Assembly (NCBI RefSeq): GCF_009856825.1 | Contig: NZ_WVTD01000001.1 | Coordinates: 525,418 to 589,417 of the forward strand | DNA length: 64,000 nucleotides | Direction of reading: 5' to 3' | From: Novosphingobium silvae | GTDB lineage: Bacteria; Pseudomonadota; Alphaproteobacteria; Sphingomonadales; Sphingomonadaceae | Shown: one piece after another, positions 45,166 to 53,982 of the stretch | Layout of the letters: every line of letters starts with the position of its first letter | How positions within the stretch are numbered: the first letter of the stretch is position 1 | Translations under genes and position numbers: made by a program | The notes under the pieces: generated by a model | Seen by the model: the letters and a program-made list of their open reading frames with translations, nothing else | The model's database searches: none | What the model was told of the DNA's origin: nothing

Positions 45166-46587
45166 TCAGCCTGCGCGGCGGACCGCACCCTTGTGCGAGC
45201 CCAGGCCCTTGGGGCCCCGCGGACGGAAGCGACGCTTGCGCTCGCCGCCCTCCTCGGCAGGCGCGCCTTCGCGGCGCTCGGAGCGCTGCCCGTCGCGGCG
45301 GGGCTGGCCGCCACCGCTCTTGCCGCCGGCGCTGCGCCCGCCCTGGCCGCGGCCGCTGCCCTGCGGCTGCGCGGGGGCGCTGCGGGCAGGAGCGGGAAGG
45401 CGCGCGGCCTGGTTCTGGAAGTCCTCCGGCAGCGGCAGCGCAGCGAGCTTGACCCGGGTCAGGCGCTCGATGTCACGGATATAGGGCTTCTCGTCAGGCG
45501 CCACGTAGCTGATCGCCACGCCGTCTGCTCCGGCGCGCGCGGTGCGGCCGATGCGGTGCACGTACTGTTCGGCGACGTTGGGGATCTCGAAGTTGTAGAC
45601 GTGGCTCACGCCCGAGACGTCGATGCCGCGCGCGGCGATGTCCGTTGCGACGAGGATGCGGATCGTGCCCTGGCGGAAGCCGCCGAGAGCGGCAGTGCGC
45701 TGGGCCTGGCTCTTGTTGCCATGGATCGCGGCGGCGGGAATGCCCGCTGCCACCAGGTGGCGCACCACCCGGTCCGCGCCATGCTTGGTGCGGGTGAAGA
45801 CGAGCGCACGGTCGATCGCGCCGTGTTCGGCCTTCTCCGCGGCGTCAGGCGCAAGCCGGGCGCGCAGCGAAAGGGTCAGCAGCGCCTGCTTTTCGGCCTG
45901 GTTGATGAAAGTCGCGTACTGCTCCACGCGCTCGGCCGTGGTCGACTGCGGGGCGACCTCTACCTTCACGGGATCGTTGATGAACTGGCGGCCGAGTTCG
46001 GCGATGGCCTGCGGCATGGTGGCCGAGAAGAACAGGCTCTGTCGCGACTTGGGCAGCAGCGCGGCCACGCGCTTCAGCGGCACGATGAAGCCAAGGTCCA
46101 TCATCTGGTCGGCCTCGTCGAGGACGAAGATCTCGACGTGGCGGAGCGTCAGCGCGCGCTGGTCGATGAGGTCGAGCAGGCGGCCCGGCGTCGCGACGAG
46201 GATGTCGCAGCCACGCTCCAGCGCGCGGGCCTGCTTGCCCACCGGCACGCCGCCGAAGATGCACTGGACCGAGAGGTTCAGGAACTTGGCGTAGCCGCGC
46301 ATGTTCTCGGCGATCTGCGCTGCAAGTTCGCGCGTGGGCGAAAGCACCAGCATGCGGCAGCCAGCGTTCTGGCGCGGCTTGGGATCCTGGGCAAGGCGGT
46401 GCAGCGAGGGGAGCGAGAACGCGGCGGTCTTGCCGGTTCCGGTCTGCGCGATGCCAAGCAGGTCGCGGCCTTCCATCAGCGCCGGGATGGCCTGGCGCTG
46501 GATCGGCGAGGGATCGGTGTAGCCCTTGGCTTCGAGCGCGCGGAGAATGGGCTCGGCAAGGCCAAGTTCGGAGAAATAGGACATCAT
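45166..46587 (-). CDS. DEAD-box RNA helicase, RhlE-like
   Basis: A 473-residue RNA helicase. Motifs in order: Q motif (YTDPSPIQRQAIPALMEG), I (AQTGTGKTAAF), Ia/Ib (PTRELA, TPGRLLD), II (VLDEADQMMD), III (SATMP), V (VATDIAARGIDVSG) and VI (HRIGRTARAG). The C-terminal 95 residues are Arg/Gly/Ser-rich and basic, a typical RNA-binding tail. The start is ATG 46587, or 46584, since both are present. A 293-base leader separates it from mmcB. Confidence 0.93.
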   Translation of the reverse strand: MMSYFSELGLAEPILRALEAKGYTDPSPIQRQAIPALMEGRDLLGIAQTGTGKTAAFSLPSLHRLAQDPKPRQNAGCRMLVLSPTRELAAQIAENMRGYAKFLNLSVQCIFGGVPVGKQARALERGCDILVATPGRLLDLIDQRALTLRHVEIFVLDEADQMMDLGFIVPLKRVAALLPKSRQSLFFSATMPQAIAELGRQFINDPVKVEVAPQSTTAERVEQYATFINQAEKQALLTLSLRARLAPDAAEKAEHGAIDRALVFTRTKHGADRVVRHLVAAGIPAAAIHGNKSQAQRTAALGGFRQGTIRILVATDIAARGIDVSGVSHVYNFEIPNVAEQYVHRIGRTARAGADGVAISYVAPDEKPYIRDIERLTRVKLAALPLPEDFQNQAARLPAPARSAPAQPQGSGRGQGGRSAGGKSGGGQPRRDGQRSERREGAPAEEGGERKRRFRPRGPKGLGSHKGAVRRAG

Positions 46588-46880
46588 GTCACTTTCAAAA
46601 GGGCACGGGGGCGCACAGCTTTCGAAAAGACGGGCTTTGCGAAGAGGGCGCGCACGGCAAGGTGTCGTTACGGGCGACCCTGCGTGAGGAAGGAAGCTTT
46701 TGCTGGTGGCAACCGTAAGTCCGGACCGGTCCTGGCGACAGGCGCCTCGACCTCACGCTGCTCGCGGATTGCGGCGGGAACGGATTTCCCGCGCCGGTTG
46801 CTGGACGCTCACATAAGGGCCGATGCAGGGAAAAGCAAGAAAATTGCCCGCACCATCCCGAAGCGCGCCGCCAGGCCGGG
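46588..46880. other. Long leader/intergenic region between mmcB and the DEAD-box helicase
   Basis: A 293-base stretch lies upstream of the helicase start and downstream of mmcB, both on the minus strand. It contains a GAAAG ribosome site and T-rich patches just ahead of the helicase, but no ORF or RNA family I recognise. A long structured 5' leader is possible, as seen for some DEAD-box helicase genes regulated by cold or by autoregulation. Confidence 0.4.
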
Positions 46881-47375
46881 TCAGCCTTCCGCGCCCCATT
46901 GCCGCGTATGGGGATCGCCGTGGTTGACGAGGCGCCGCAGCGAGGCGCGTGCCAGCCGCTCGGTCTCGACCTTGCGGCGTGCGGCGGCGAGCTGATGGAG
47001 CGGGGCGGGGCGCACGATCTCGGCATCGTAGCCATCGGCGACGATCACCCCGCACTGCTCGGGAAGAAACGCGTCGGTCTCCAGCGGCGACCTGTCGAGC
47101 GCGGGCGACAGGCCCCAGTAGAACCGGTCGCAGTATTCCAGATAGTCGGGCCATTTGCCGTCGCCGAGCAGGTCCGCGCGCGAGACCTTGATCTCGACGA
47201 TGATTACGTGCCCCTTGGCATCGATGCCCATGAGGTCGGCGCGCCGTCCGCACCGCAGCGGCATCTCGGGCATGCACCACACATCGTTGCGCGCGAACAG
47301 GCGTGCGATCCCGCGCGCGACTTCGGCGGCGGTGTTCAGGAAGGGAAGGGAATCGGCTTCGGCCATGGCCGCCAT
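46881..47375 (-). CDS. mmcB: MmcB family DNA repair protein
   Basis: A 164-residue protein of the MmcB (PF06319) family, a restriction-endonuclease-like fold linked to DNA damage tolerance in Caulobacter. Core elements are GRRADLMGIDAKGHVIIVEIKVSRADLLGDGKWPDYLEYCDRFYW (read in parts), which carries the D-x(n)-E-x-K catalytic pattern (VEIKVS), and FLPEQCGVIVADGYDAEIVRP. In-frame ATG codons at 47375 and 47366 are both plausible. The tRNA-Arg gene lies divergently about 107 bases upstream. Confidence 0.87.
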   Translation of the reverse strand: MAAMAEADSLPFLNTAAEVARGIARLFARNDVWCMPEMPLRCGRRADLMGIDAKGHVIIVEIKVSRADLLGDGKWPDYLEYCDRFYWGLSPALDRSPLETDAFLPEQCGVIVADGYDAEIVRPAPLHQLAAARRKVETERLARASLRRLVNHGDPHTRQWGAEG

Positions 47376-47481
47376 CTTAGGAACATATGAAGAACTTGCA
47401 AGCCGCTGCGGCCGCTCTTCCACAAAGTGCTCAAATTGCCGCTGGAAACCCCCGCCGCCCTCTGCTACCCGCGCCTCCACT

Positions 47482-47558
<77 letters not shown>

Positions 47559-47605
47559 TTTCCTCATCAAGACATCTTCTCGTCCGCGGACACGGCCGGT
47601 CGCGG

Positions 47606-48115
47606 TCATTTCAGGCGCAGGGGCAGTCCGGCGGCGATGAACTGCACTTCGGTTGCCTGTGCCGCGATGGTCTGGTTGAGGCGGCCGGCCTCGTCGCGAA
47701 AGGCGCGGGCGAGCGCGTTGTCGGGGACGATGCCGAGCCCGACCTCGTTGGATACCAGCACGATCGGGCAGGGGCAGCGTGCGATCGCGTCGGCCAGCGC
47801 ATGGGTCGCGGCCTCCGGCGGCATCTGCGCCAGCATCAGGTTCGACAACCACAGCGTCAGGCAATCGACCAGCACGGCGCCAGCGCTGTCCGAGGCCCGC
47901 GCGATGGTGCCGGCGAGGTCGAAAGGCTCCTCCAGCGTGGTCCAGCGCGGTCCCCGGTCGTCGCGGTGGCGCACGATGCGCTCTGTCATCTCGGCGTCGA
48001 AGGCCTGGGCCGTGGCGATGTAGACGAGGTTTCCGGCAAGCGCCTCCGCCCTGCCTTGCGCATAGCGGCTCTTGCCCGAACGGGCGCCGCCAAGGACGAG
48101 AAGCGAAGTGGTCAT
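47606..48115 (-). CDS. cobU: Bifunctional adenosylcobinamide kinase / adenosylcobinamide-phosphate guanylyltransferase
   Basis: A 169-residue enzyme (CobP in Pseudomonas nomenclature) that phosphorylates adenosylcobinamide and adds GMP, activating it for nucleotide loop assembly. The P-loop GGARSGKS occupies residues 9-16; the [28 protein letters not shown] segment is the CobU signature. It is the last gene of the cob operon, its ATG overlapping the cobQ stop (ATGA), and its 3' end faces the tRNA-Arg gene. Confidence 0.94.
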   Translation of the reverse strand: MTTSLLVLGGARSGKSRYAQGRAEALAGNLVYIATAQAFDAEMTERIVRHRDDRGPRWTTLEEPFDLAGTIARASDSAGAVLVDCLTLWLSNLMLAQMPPEAATHALADAIARCPCPIVLVSNEVGLGIVPDNALARAFRDEAGRLNQTIAAQATEVQFIAAGLPLRLK

Positions 48116-49620
48116 CCGTGTGCTCCCGTTCCGGCGAGCGCGAGCAGGCCGTCGATGTCGAGGTGCCTCTCCATGGCGGCGGCCAGAGCATCGAGCGCTG
48201 CATCGACGCGCGCATCGTGGTCCGCCCCGTCGGAGGCGGTGCCGATGCGCTCAAGCAGCCGGGCGCGCAGTCCCGGGCGTGCCAGCAGGCCATGGCAGTA
48301 CGTGCCGGTCACGAGCCCGTCGCGGCTGGTGGCGCCATCGGGCTGGGTGTCGGTCGGTCGCGTGTTGGCTGGTCGCGCGTCGGCCGTTGGAGCGTCGGCG
48401 AGGCGGGCGAAGGGGCGCTGGGCATCGGCGCCCTGCGTCACCCCCATGTGCATCTCGTAGCCGGTGAAGTCTGCGCCCCAAGCAGTGCCTTCCACCTGGC
48501 GCAGCGCCTTGCGGTCCCCCAGCACGGTCGCGACATCGAGCAGGCCGAGCCCCGGAACCTCTCCGGCCGGTCCCTCGATGCCGAGCGGGTCCGCGATGGA
48601 GCGGCCCAGCATCTGGTAGCCGCCGCAGATGCCCAGCACCGCACGCCCCCGCCGACGGTGCGCGAGCACGTCGATGTCCCAGCCCTGCGCGCGCAGGAAA
48701 GCCAGATCCGCGATCGTCGCCTTGGAGCCGGGAAGCACCACCAGGTCCGCCTCGGCGGGGATGGGCGTGCCGGGCGGGATCATCGCCAGCTCCACCCCCG
48801 GCTCCTGTCGCAGCGGATCGAGGTCGTCGAAGTTCGCGATGCGCGGCAGGATCGGGCAGGCGACAAGCACTTTCCCCTCGCGTCCGCGAAGCCCGCGTTC
48901 GAGGATGACGGCATCCTCGCTCGGCAGCTGCGAGACTTCCGCCACCCATGGCAGCACGCCGTACCCGCGCCAGCCGGACATCCGTTCGATCGCGCCGTAG
49001 CCATCGGCGAAAAGGGCGGGATCGCCCCGGAACTTGTTGATGAGGAAGCCATGGATCATGGCCGCGTCCTCGGCCGCGATCACGGCGCGGGTGCCGACGA
49101 TGGCGGCGATCACTCCGCCGCGGTCGATGTCTCCGGCCAGCACCACCGGCACGCCTGCCGCCCGCGCGAAGCCCATGTTGGCGATGTCCCCTTCGCGAAG
49201 GTTGATCTCTGCGGGCGAGCCCGCACCCTCGACCAGCACGAGATCGCAGCGCGCCTCGAGGCGCCGGTAGCTTTCGAGCACTTCGGGCAGGAGCGGGCGA
49301 CGGGCCTCGCGAAAGTTCGCCGCGCCTATCGTGCCGCGCACCTTGCCGTGGACGATCAGCTGCGAAGTGCGGTCCGCCTGCGGCTTGAGCAGCACCGGGT
49401 TCATGTCCACCTGGAGCGGCACGCGCGCGGCCAGCGCCTGCAGCGCCTGCGCCCGGCCGATCTCGCCACCCTCGGGAGTGACGGCGGCATTGTTCGACAT
49501 GTTCTGCGGCTTGAAGGGCAGTACCCGCAGGCCGCGATTGGCGGCGGCGCGGCAAAGCCCGGCGACCAGCACCGACTTGCCGACGTCAGACCCCGTTCCC
49601 TGCAACATCAGCCCTGCCAT
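48112..49620 (-). CDS. cobQ: Cobyric acid synthase
   Basis: A 502-residue glutamine-dependent amidase (CbiP/CobQ) that adds four amides to adenosylcobyrinic acid a,c-diamide. The N-terminal dethiobiotin-synthetase-like ATP site is [19 protein letters not shown], with [13 protein letters not shown] and INKFRGDP following. The C-terminal glutaminase has the nucleophilic Cys in [13 protein letters not shown] and the His in TYCHGLL. Between these lies an odd low-complexity stretch rich in Asp, Ala, Pro and Thr (about residues 413-437). Its start overlaps the end of cobD by 13 bases. Confidence 0.94.
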   Translation of the reverse strand: MAGLMLQGTGSDVGKSVLVAGLCRAAANRGLRVLPFKPQNMSNNAAVTPEGGEIGRAQALQALAARVPLQVDMNPVLLKPQADRTSQLIVHGKVRGTIGAANFREARRPLLPEVLESYRRLEARCDLVLVEGAGSPAEINLREGDIANMGFARAAGVPVVLAGDIDRGGVIAAIVGTRAVIAAEDAAMIHGFLINKFRGDPALFADGYGAIERMSGWRGYGVLPWVAEVSQLPSEDAVILERGLRGREGKVLVACPILPRIANFDDLDPLRQEPGVELAMIPPGTPIPAEADLVVLPGSKATIADLAFLRAQGWDIDVLAHRRRGRAVLGICGGYQMLGRSIADPLGIEGPAGEVPGLGLLDVATVLGDRKALRQVEGTAWGADFTGYEMHMGVTQGADAQRPFARLADAPTADARPANTRPTDTQPDGATSRDGLVTGTYCHGLLARPGLRARLLERIGTASDGADHDARVDAALDALAAAMERHLDIDGLLALAGTGAHG

Positions 49621-50636
49621 GAAGCGGCTCCCAAGTCTGCGGTTCCGAAGGCTGCGGTTCCGAAGGCTGCGGCGCCGAGGGCTGCGGCGCCCAAGGCTGC
49701 GGCGCCCAGGGCTGCGGTAAGGGCAAACGCGCCCAGCAGCACGCAGGCGCGGCGATAGACGCCAAGGGCGCGGCGCAGGTCGTGGGGTCCTGCCTCTCGT
49801 CCTTCCCCGCCGATCCACGGCTTTTCGGCGACGACGCCCTCGTAGGCGACCGGCCCTGCAAGACGCACATTCAGAGCGCCTGCCATCGCGGCCTCGGGCC
49901 ATCCGGCGTTGGGAGAGGCATGGAGCGCGTGGTCGCGGGCCATGACGCGCCAGCCGCCCGGCGCCGCAAGGCACAGGAGCAGCGCGGAAAGGCGGGCAGG
50001 CAGCAGCATCGCGGCATCGTCGGTCCGGGCGGCGGCCCAGCCGTAGTCGCGGTAAGGCTCTTCCATGTGGCCGATCATGCTGTCTGCGGTGTTGATCGCC
50101 TTGAGGGCCCAGGCTCCCGGCAGGCCGAGCGCAAGCAGCCAGAACAAGGGCGCGACGACGCCGTCACAGAAGCTTTCGGCAAGGCTTTCGATCGCGGCGC
50201 GGGTAACGGCGGGGGCATCGAGAGCGGCGGTGTCGCGGCCCACGATCATGCCTACCGACACTCGGGCGGCGGGAAGATCGCCCGCTTCCAGCGCGGCGAG
50301 GATCGGGCGGACATGGTCGTCGAGACTGCGCGCGGCGATGGCGGGCCAGGCGAGCAGCGCCAGCACGGGCCAGGCGTAGGGGCCGAGCGCCGCGCGTGCA
50401 TAATGCTCCGCCAGCGCCGCCACGCCTGCCACGGGAAGGACAAGCGCCGCCATGGCGCCGATGCCTGCCAGGCGGCGACGATGCGGCGCAAGGCTGGGCC
50501 GGTTGAACCGCCGGTCGCAGGCGCGGATGATCCTTGCGAAGATGCCCACCGGATGGCCGGTGACGGCGTGGAGGCGTGCCGGCCAGCCCAGCAGCGCTTC
50601 TATCGCGAGGGCCGCGGCGGCGACAGGCTCAGCCAC
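49608..50636 (-). CDS. cobD: Adenosylcobinamide-phosphate synthase (CobD/CbiB)
   Basis: A 342-residue inner-membrane protein that attaches aminopropanol phosphate to adenosylcobyric acid. The conserved region [41 protein letters not shown] (read in parts) and [13 protein letters not shown] are CbiB hallmarks. The family is usually somewhat shorter; here the C-terminal 30 residues are a run of Ala-Leu-Gly-Ala-Ala and Ala-Phe-Gly-Thr-Ala pentads encoded by a 15-bp tandem repeat, extending the last hydrophobic helix. The GTG start at 50636 overlaps cobC, and the stop overlaps cobQ. Confidence 0.92.
   Translation of the reverse strand: MAEPVAAAALAIEALLGWPARLHAVTGHPVGIFARIIRACDRRFNRPSLAPHRRRLAGIGAMAALVLPVAGVAALAEHYARAALGPYAWPVLALLAWPAIAARSLDDHVRPILAALEAGDLPAARVSVGMIVGRDTAALDAPAVTRAAIESLAESFCDGVVAPLFWLLALGLPGAWALKAINTADSMIGHMEEPYRDYGWAAARTDDAAMLLPARLSALLLCLAAPGGWRVMARDHALHASPNAGWPEAAMAGALNVRLAGPVAYEGVVAEKPWIGGEGREAGPHDLRRALGVYRRACVLLGAFALTAALGAAALGAAALGAAAFGTAAFGTADLGAASWQG
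49637..49717. repeat. 15-bp tandem repeat array in the cobD 3' end
   Basis: Five consecutive 15-base units start at 49637, 49652, 49667, 49682 and 49697 on the plus strand: CTGCGGTTCCGAAGG twice, then CTGCGGCGCCGAGGG, CTGCGGCGCCCAAGG and CTGCGGCGCCCAGGG, followed by a partial unit. A degenerate copy precedes them. On the cobD coding strand they give repeated five-residue units. Confidence 0.92.
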
Positions 50637-51612
50637 GGGCGAGCGCCTGTTCCAGCCGTTCGAGCTGCCCCGGATCGGCAGGTACGCCAAGGCGCAGGGC
50701 ATCCTCCCGCTCTGCAAAGGGGCGGGTCAGGATGCGCGCCCGGGCAAGGCGGGTGAAAAGGTCGCGTGCGCCGGGGCCGGTCACGTAGCGGAAAAGCGGG
50801 CAGTTACCCTGGGGAGCAAGGCCGCTTCGTGCGAGCACCCGGTCGAGCGCGTCTGCCCGGCGGGGAAGTTCGCGCCGCGTCCGCTCGATCCATGGCGCAT
50901 CGGCATAGGCGGCAGGCCCGACTTCCAGCGCGGCGGCATGCAGCGGCCAGCTTCCCAGCAGGCGGCGCAGTTCCTGCTCCAGCTCCGGCGGGGCGATGAC
51001 GAAGCCGAGGCGCAGCCCAGCAAGGCCGAAGAACTTGCCGAAGGAGCGCAGAACGACCAGCCTTGTCCCCTCCTCCACCTGCGCAGCGACGCTGCTTTCG
51101 CGATGGCAGTCCGCAAAGGCTTCGTCGACGATGAGCCAGCCGCCGTGGGATGCGATGCGCGCATGCCAGTCAAGCACGTCGGCAGGCGCGCGCAGGATGC
51201 CGTCGGGGTTGTTCGGGTTGGCCAGGACGACCGCCTCGCACGTGGCGGGACTCTCGCCGAAGGAGATCGGGGCGGAGGCGGCGAAGGCTTCCGCGTGCGT
51301 GCGGTAGGCCGGAACGAGAGCGCGCCCCGGCAGGCCCAGCACCATTGCCAGCAGGCGCAGCGCGGTCTCGCTGCCGGGAACCGCGCAGACGAGCGCCGGG
51401 TCCGCTCCGAAGTGACGGGCCGCCGCCTGCTCGAGCGCCGCGAGCGCATCGGGGGCGGGCAGCGCGCGCCAGTCGGCGGCCGGTGCTCGATCCACGGGCC
51501 AGGGGACGGGATTGAGGCCGGTGGAAAGGTCGATCCAGTCTTCCGGCGCGCCGCCGAACCGCCGGGCAGCCTCTGCCAGTCTTCCGCCATGGTGAAGGAA
51601 CGGCGAGGTCAC
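50629..51612 (-). CDS. cobC: Threonine-phosphate decarboxylase (CobC/CobD-type aminotransferase fold)
   Basis: A 327-residue PLP enzyme that makes (R)-1-amino-2-propanol phosphate from threonine phosphate for the cobalamin side chain. The fold I aminotransferase elements are ANPNNPDG, WLIVDEAFADCH, and the PLP lysine in VVLRSFGKFFGLAGLRLGF. The N-terminus HHGGRLAEAARRFGG fits the CobC family. The start is a GTG at 51612 overlapping the cobS stop (GTGA). Confidence 0.93.
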   Translation of the reverse strand: MTSPFLHHGGRLAEAARRFGGAPEDWIDLSTGLNPVPWPVDRAPAADWRALPAPDALAALEQAAARHFGADPALVCAVPGSETALRLLAMVLGLPGRALVPAYRTHAEAFAASAPISFGESPATCEAVVLANPNNPDGILRAPADVLDWHARIASHGGWLIVDEAFADCHRESSVAAQVEEGTRLVVLRSFGKFFGLAGLRLGFVIAPPELEQELRRLLGSWPLHAAALEVGPAAYADAPWIERTRRELPRRADALDRVLARSGLAPQGNCPLFRYVTGPGARDLFTRLARARILTRPFAEREDALRLGVPADPGQLERLEQALARG

Positions 51613-52319
51613 GGGGCGAGCACCAGAGCGATCAGCAATGCGGTTTCCACCAGCTCGATCCCGGCGCCGTGCCCGTCGCCAGAGATCCCGCCCAGCCGGG
51701 TGAGCAGCCACCGGCCCCAGAGCGCCGCGGCAAGGAACCCTGCCAGCAGCGCGGGAGCAAGGGCAAGCGCGACACCGAGCGCGGCAAGGCTCCAGAGGGC
51801 GAGGTGGAGGGTGGTTACGCCAGGCCGGAAGCGGCTGCCGAGCCCTTCGTGAAGGGCGGGCAGGAACAGCGTCCACCCGATCGGGGCGATGCGGGCGAGC
51901 GCGGGCACCGCAACCAGTGCCCAGACCTGCGCGGGCGACAGCGCATGCAGCAGCACCAGCTTGGCCAGCAGCTGCAGCACGATCACCACCACCGCGAAGC
52001 TGCCCACGTGCGGGTCGGCCATCACGGCGGAAAGCCGGTGGCGACCGCCATGCGCGGCACCCGCCCCGTCGGCCACGTCGCCCAGCCCGTCAAGGTGCAG
52101 CGCGCCCGTGATCGCCACCCAGCCGACAAGGCCGGCAAGTGCCCCTAGCCATGCGTCGCGCCCCTCCAGCAGCCACCACGGCAGCGCCGCCGCAGCGCCG
52201 ACGACAAGGCCCGCAACCGGAAACCAGCGCATGGCCGCGGCAAAATCCTCCGCATCCGCCTTCACCGGGGGCAGGGGAAGCCGGGTCAGGAACTGCAGGG
52301 CAAGGACAAGATGCTTCAT
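51609..52319 (-). CDS. cobS: Adenosylcobinamide-GDP ribazoletransferase (cobalamin synthase)
   Basis: A 236-residue polytopic membrane enzyme (CobS/CobV) joining activated cobinamide to alpha-ribazole (phosphate). The LALQFLTRLPLP start and the metal-binding GALHLDGLGDVADG motif are diagnostic. Several transmembrane helices follow, with GGISGDGHGAGIELVE near the end. The ATG at 52319 is chosen. A 78-base gap upstream separates it from the phosphatase gene. Confidence 0.94.
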   Translation of the reverse strand: MKHLVLALQFLTRLPLPPVKADAEDFAAAMRWFPVAGLVVGAAAALPWWLLEGRDAWLGALAGLVGWVAITGALHLDGLGDVADGAGAAHGGRHRLSAVMADPHVGSFAVVVIVLQLLAKLVLLHALSPAQVWALVAVPALARIAPIGWTLFLPALHEGLGSRFRPGVTTLHLALWSLAALGVALALAPALLAGFLAAALWGRWLLTRLGGISGDGHGAGIELVETALLIALVLAP

Positions 52320-52397
52320 GCCGCGACCGCCCGCCGGGCAGGACCAGGTGAAAGCACAGGCGGGGCAGGCTGCTGCGGCGTCATCCCGGTGTGATCC

Positions 52398-52958
52398 TCA
52401 TGCTTTCAGCCCCACGATCTGAGCCGCCTCGCCCGGCCAGATACGCAGAGAGAGCACGCAGGAGCATGGCAGGTCGAAAGCCCAGACCTGACGATGTTCC
52501 ATGTGGAACATTTCCGCCAGCGCCGCGCGTATCGCACCGGCGTGGGTCACGACGAGGGTGGGCGCCTCGATCCCGGCAAGAGCCTGCCCCACGCGGCGGC
52601 GCAACTGCGACCAGCGCTCGCCTTCCGGAGGAGCGTGGACCTCCGGATCGTCCCAGAACCGGGCGTGGGCGGCCGGATCGACCTCGCCCGGAGCATGGCC
52701 CGTCCAAGCGCCGAAATCGAGTTCCCGCCAGCGAGGGTCAGAGGCATGGGGTACGTCGCGCGACCCGGCGATCGCGCGGGCGGGCACTTGCGCGCGCGCG
52801 AGATCCGAAGACAGCACCCGCTCGAATCCGAGGGGCTGCGCATTGTCGATGCACCGGGAAATGCCGGATGGGAGCGGCGGATCGTCGCGGTGCCCCAGCA
52901 GGAGGCCGGGGGTTTCCGGCGCGCCGTGGCGCATCAGATGGACGAGGATGCCGCTCAT
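52398..52958 (-). CDS. Histidine phosphatase, probable alpha-ribazole phosphatase
   Basis: A 186-residue histidine phosphatase (phosphoglycerate mutase-like) protein. The catalytic RHG motif is LMRHGAPETPG near the N-terminus, with RWRELDFGAWTGHAPGEVD and VVTHAGAIRAAL further on. In this context it most likely removes phosphate from alpha-ribazole phosphate or adenosylcobalamin phosphate (CobC in Salmonella nomenclature; not the same as the cobC above). A near-parS palindrome lies inside the coding region. cobT starts upstream, seven bases away. Confidence 0.86.
   Translation of the reverse strand: MSGILVHLMRHGAPETPGLLLGHRDDPPLPSGISRCIDNAQPLGFERVLSSDLARAQVPARAIAGSRDVPHASDPRWRELDFGAWTGHAPGEVDPAAHARFWDDPEVHAPPEGERWSQLRRRVGQALAGIEAPTLVVTHAGAIRAALAEMFHMEHRQVWAFDLPCSCVLSLRIWPGEAAQIVGLKA
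52495..52510. other. Near-match to parS inside the phosphatase gene
   Basis: TGTTCCATGTGGAACA keeps perfect outer arms TGTTCCA/TGGAACA but has one change in the CACGTG core (CATGTG). On the coding strand it covers the codons of the MFHME segment. Its coding location and core change make it a weaker candidate than the three intergenic sites. Confidence 0.45.
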
Positions 52959-52965
52959 CCCACGC

Positions 52966-53982
52966 TCATTGCCTGCCCGCGACGGCGGCTTCCTCGAAAG
53001 TCGCCATCTCGTCGTGGGCGACCAGCGCGGCGCGCACGATCGGCACTGCAAGCGCGGCGCCGCTGGCCTCGCCAAGCCTGAGACCGAGACGCAGCAGCGG
53101 CTCCAGCCCCAGCGCCTGGAGCAGCCGCTCGTGCCCGGCCTCGGCGGAACAGTGCGCGGCGATGCAATGCTGGGTGAAGCAGGGGTTCGCGCGGGCCAGC
53201 GGCAGGATCGCGGCGGAGGCGATGAACCCGTCGAGCAGGACCGGCACCCGGCGCAGGCGCGCGGCAAGGATCGCGCCCGCCATGGCCGTGATCTCGCGCC
53301 CGCCAAGGTGGCGTAGGGTCTCGAATGCATCGGTGCAGGCGTGGGCGTGGAGGGCGAGCGCCGCATCCACGGCAGCGGCCTTGCGGGCAAGCCCGGCATC
53401 GTCCAGCCCCGTGCCACGCCCCACCCAGGCCGCAGCCTCGCCGCCCAAGCCATGGGCGCACAGGGCGGCGGCGGGCGTGGTGTTGCCGATTCCCATCTCG
53501 CCCACCAGGAAGAGCTGGGTTCCCTCCTGCAACGAGGCCGCGCCCTGGTTCAGCGCATCGAGGCAGTCTTCCACGCTCATCGCGGGTTCGCGCGTGATGT
53601 CGCCGGTGGGACGCTCAAGGTGGAGCGGGACGACGGAGAGCCGGGCCCCGCAGGCACGCGTGAGGGCGTTGATCGCAGCGCCCCCAGCCTCGAAGTTGGC
53701 CACCATCTGCGCAGTGACTTCGGGAGGGTAGGCACTCACTCCCCTTGCGGCGACCCCGTGGTTCCCGGCGAAGACCACCGCCTGCACCCGGTCGGCGCGG
53801 GGGCGTTCGCTCCCCTGCCAGCCTGCCATGAACCCGGCGATGTCTTCCAGGCGGCCGAGCGAGCCGGCAGGCTTGGTCAGCCGCGACTGGCGCTGCTCCG
53901 CCGCGTTCCGGCTGGCGGCATTGGGTTTGGGCAGGGCGGCAAGCGCGGCGGCGAAGGCGGCAGGGTCGCTGAAGCGGATCAT
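52966..53982 (-). CDS. cobT: Nicotinate-nucleotide-dimethylbenzimidazole phosphoribosyltransferase
   Basis: A 338-residue enzyme that activates 5,6-dimethylbenzimidazole to alpha-ribazole phosphate for the lower ligand of cobalamin. Motifs are LTKPAGSLGRLEDIAGF, VFAGNHGVAARGVSAYPPEVT, VGEMGIGNTT, and LGLRLGEASGAALA carrying the catalytic glutamate. The start at 53982 overlaps the DUF1636 stop (ATGA). The N-terminal 25 residues are typical. Confidence 0.95.
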   Translation of the reverse strand: MIRFSDPAAFAAALAALPKPNAASRNAAEQRQSRLTKPAGSLGRLEDIAGFMAGWQGSERPRADRVQAVVFAGNHGVAARGVSAYPPEVTAQMVANFEAGGAAINALTRACGARLSVVPLHLERPTGDITREPAMSVEDCLDALNQGAASLQEGTQLFLVGEMGIGNTTPAAALCAHGLGGEAAAWVGRGTGLDDAGLARKAAAVDAALALHAHACTDAFETLRHLGGREITAMAGAILAARLRRVPVLLDGFIASAAILPLARANPCFTQHCIAAHCSAEAGHERLLQALGLEPLLRLGLRLGEASGAALAVPIVRAALVAHDEMATFEEAAVAGRQ

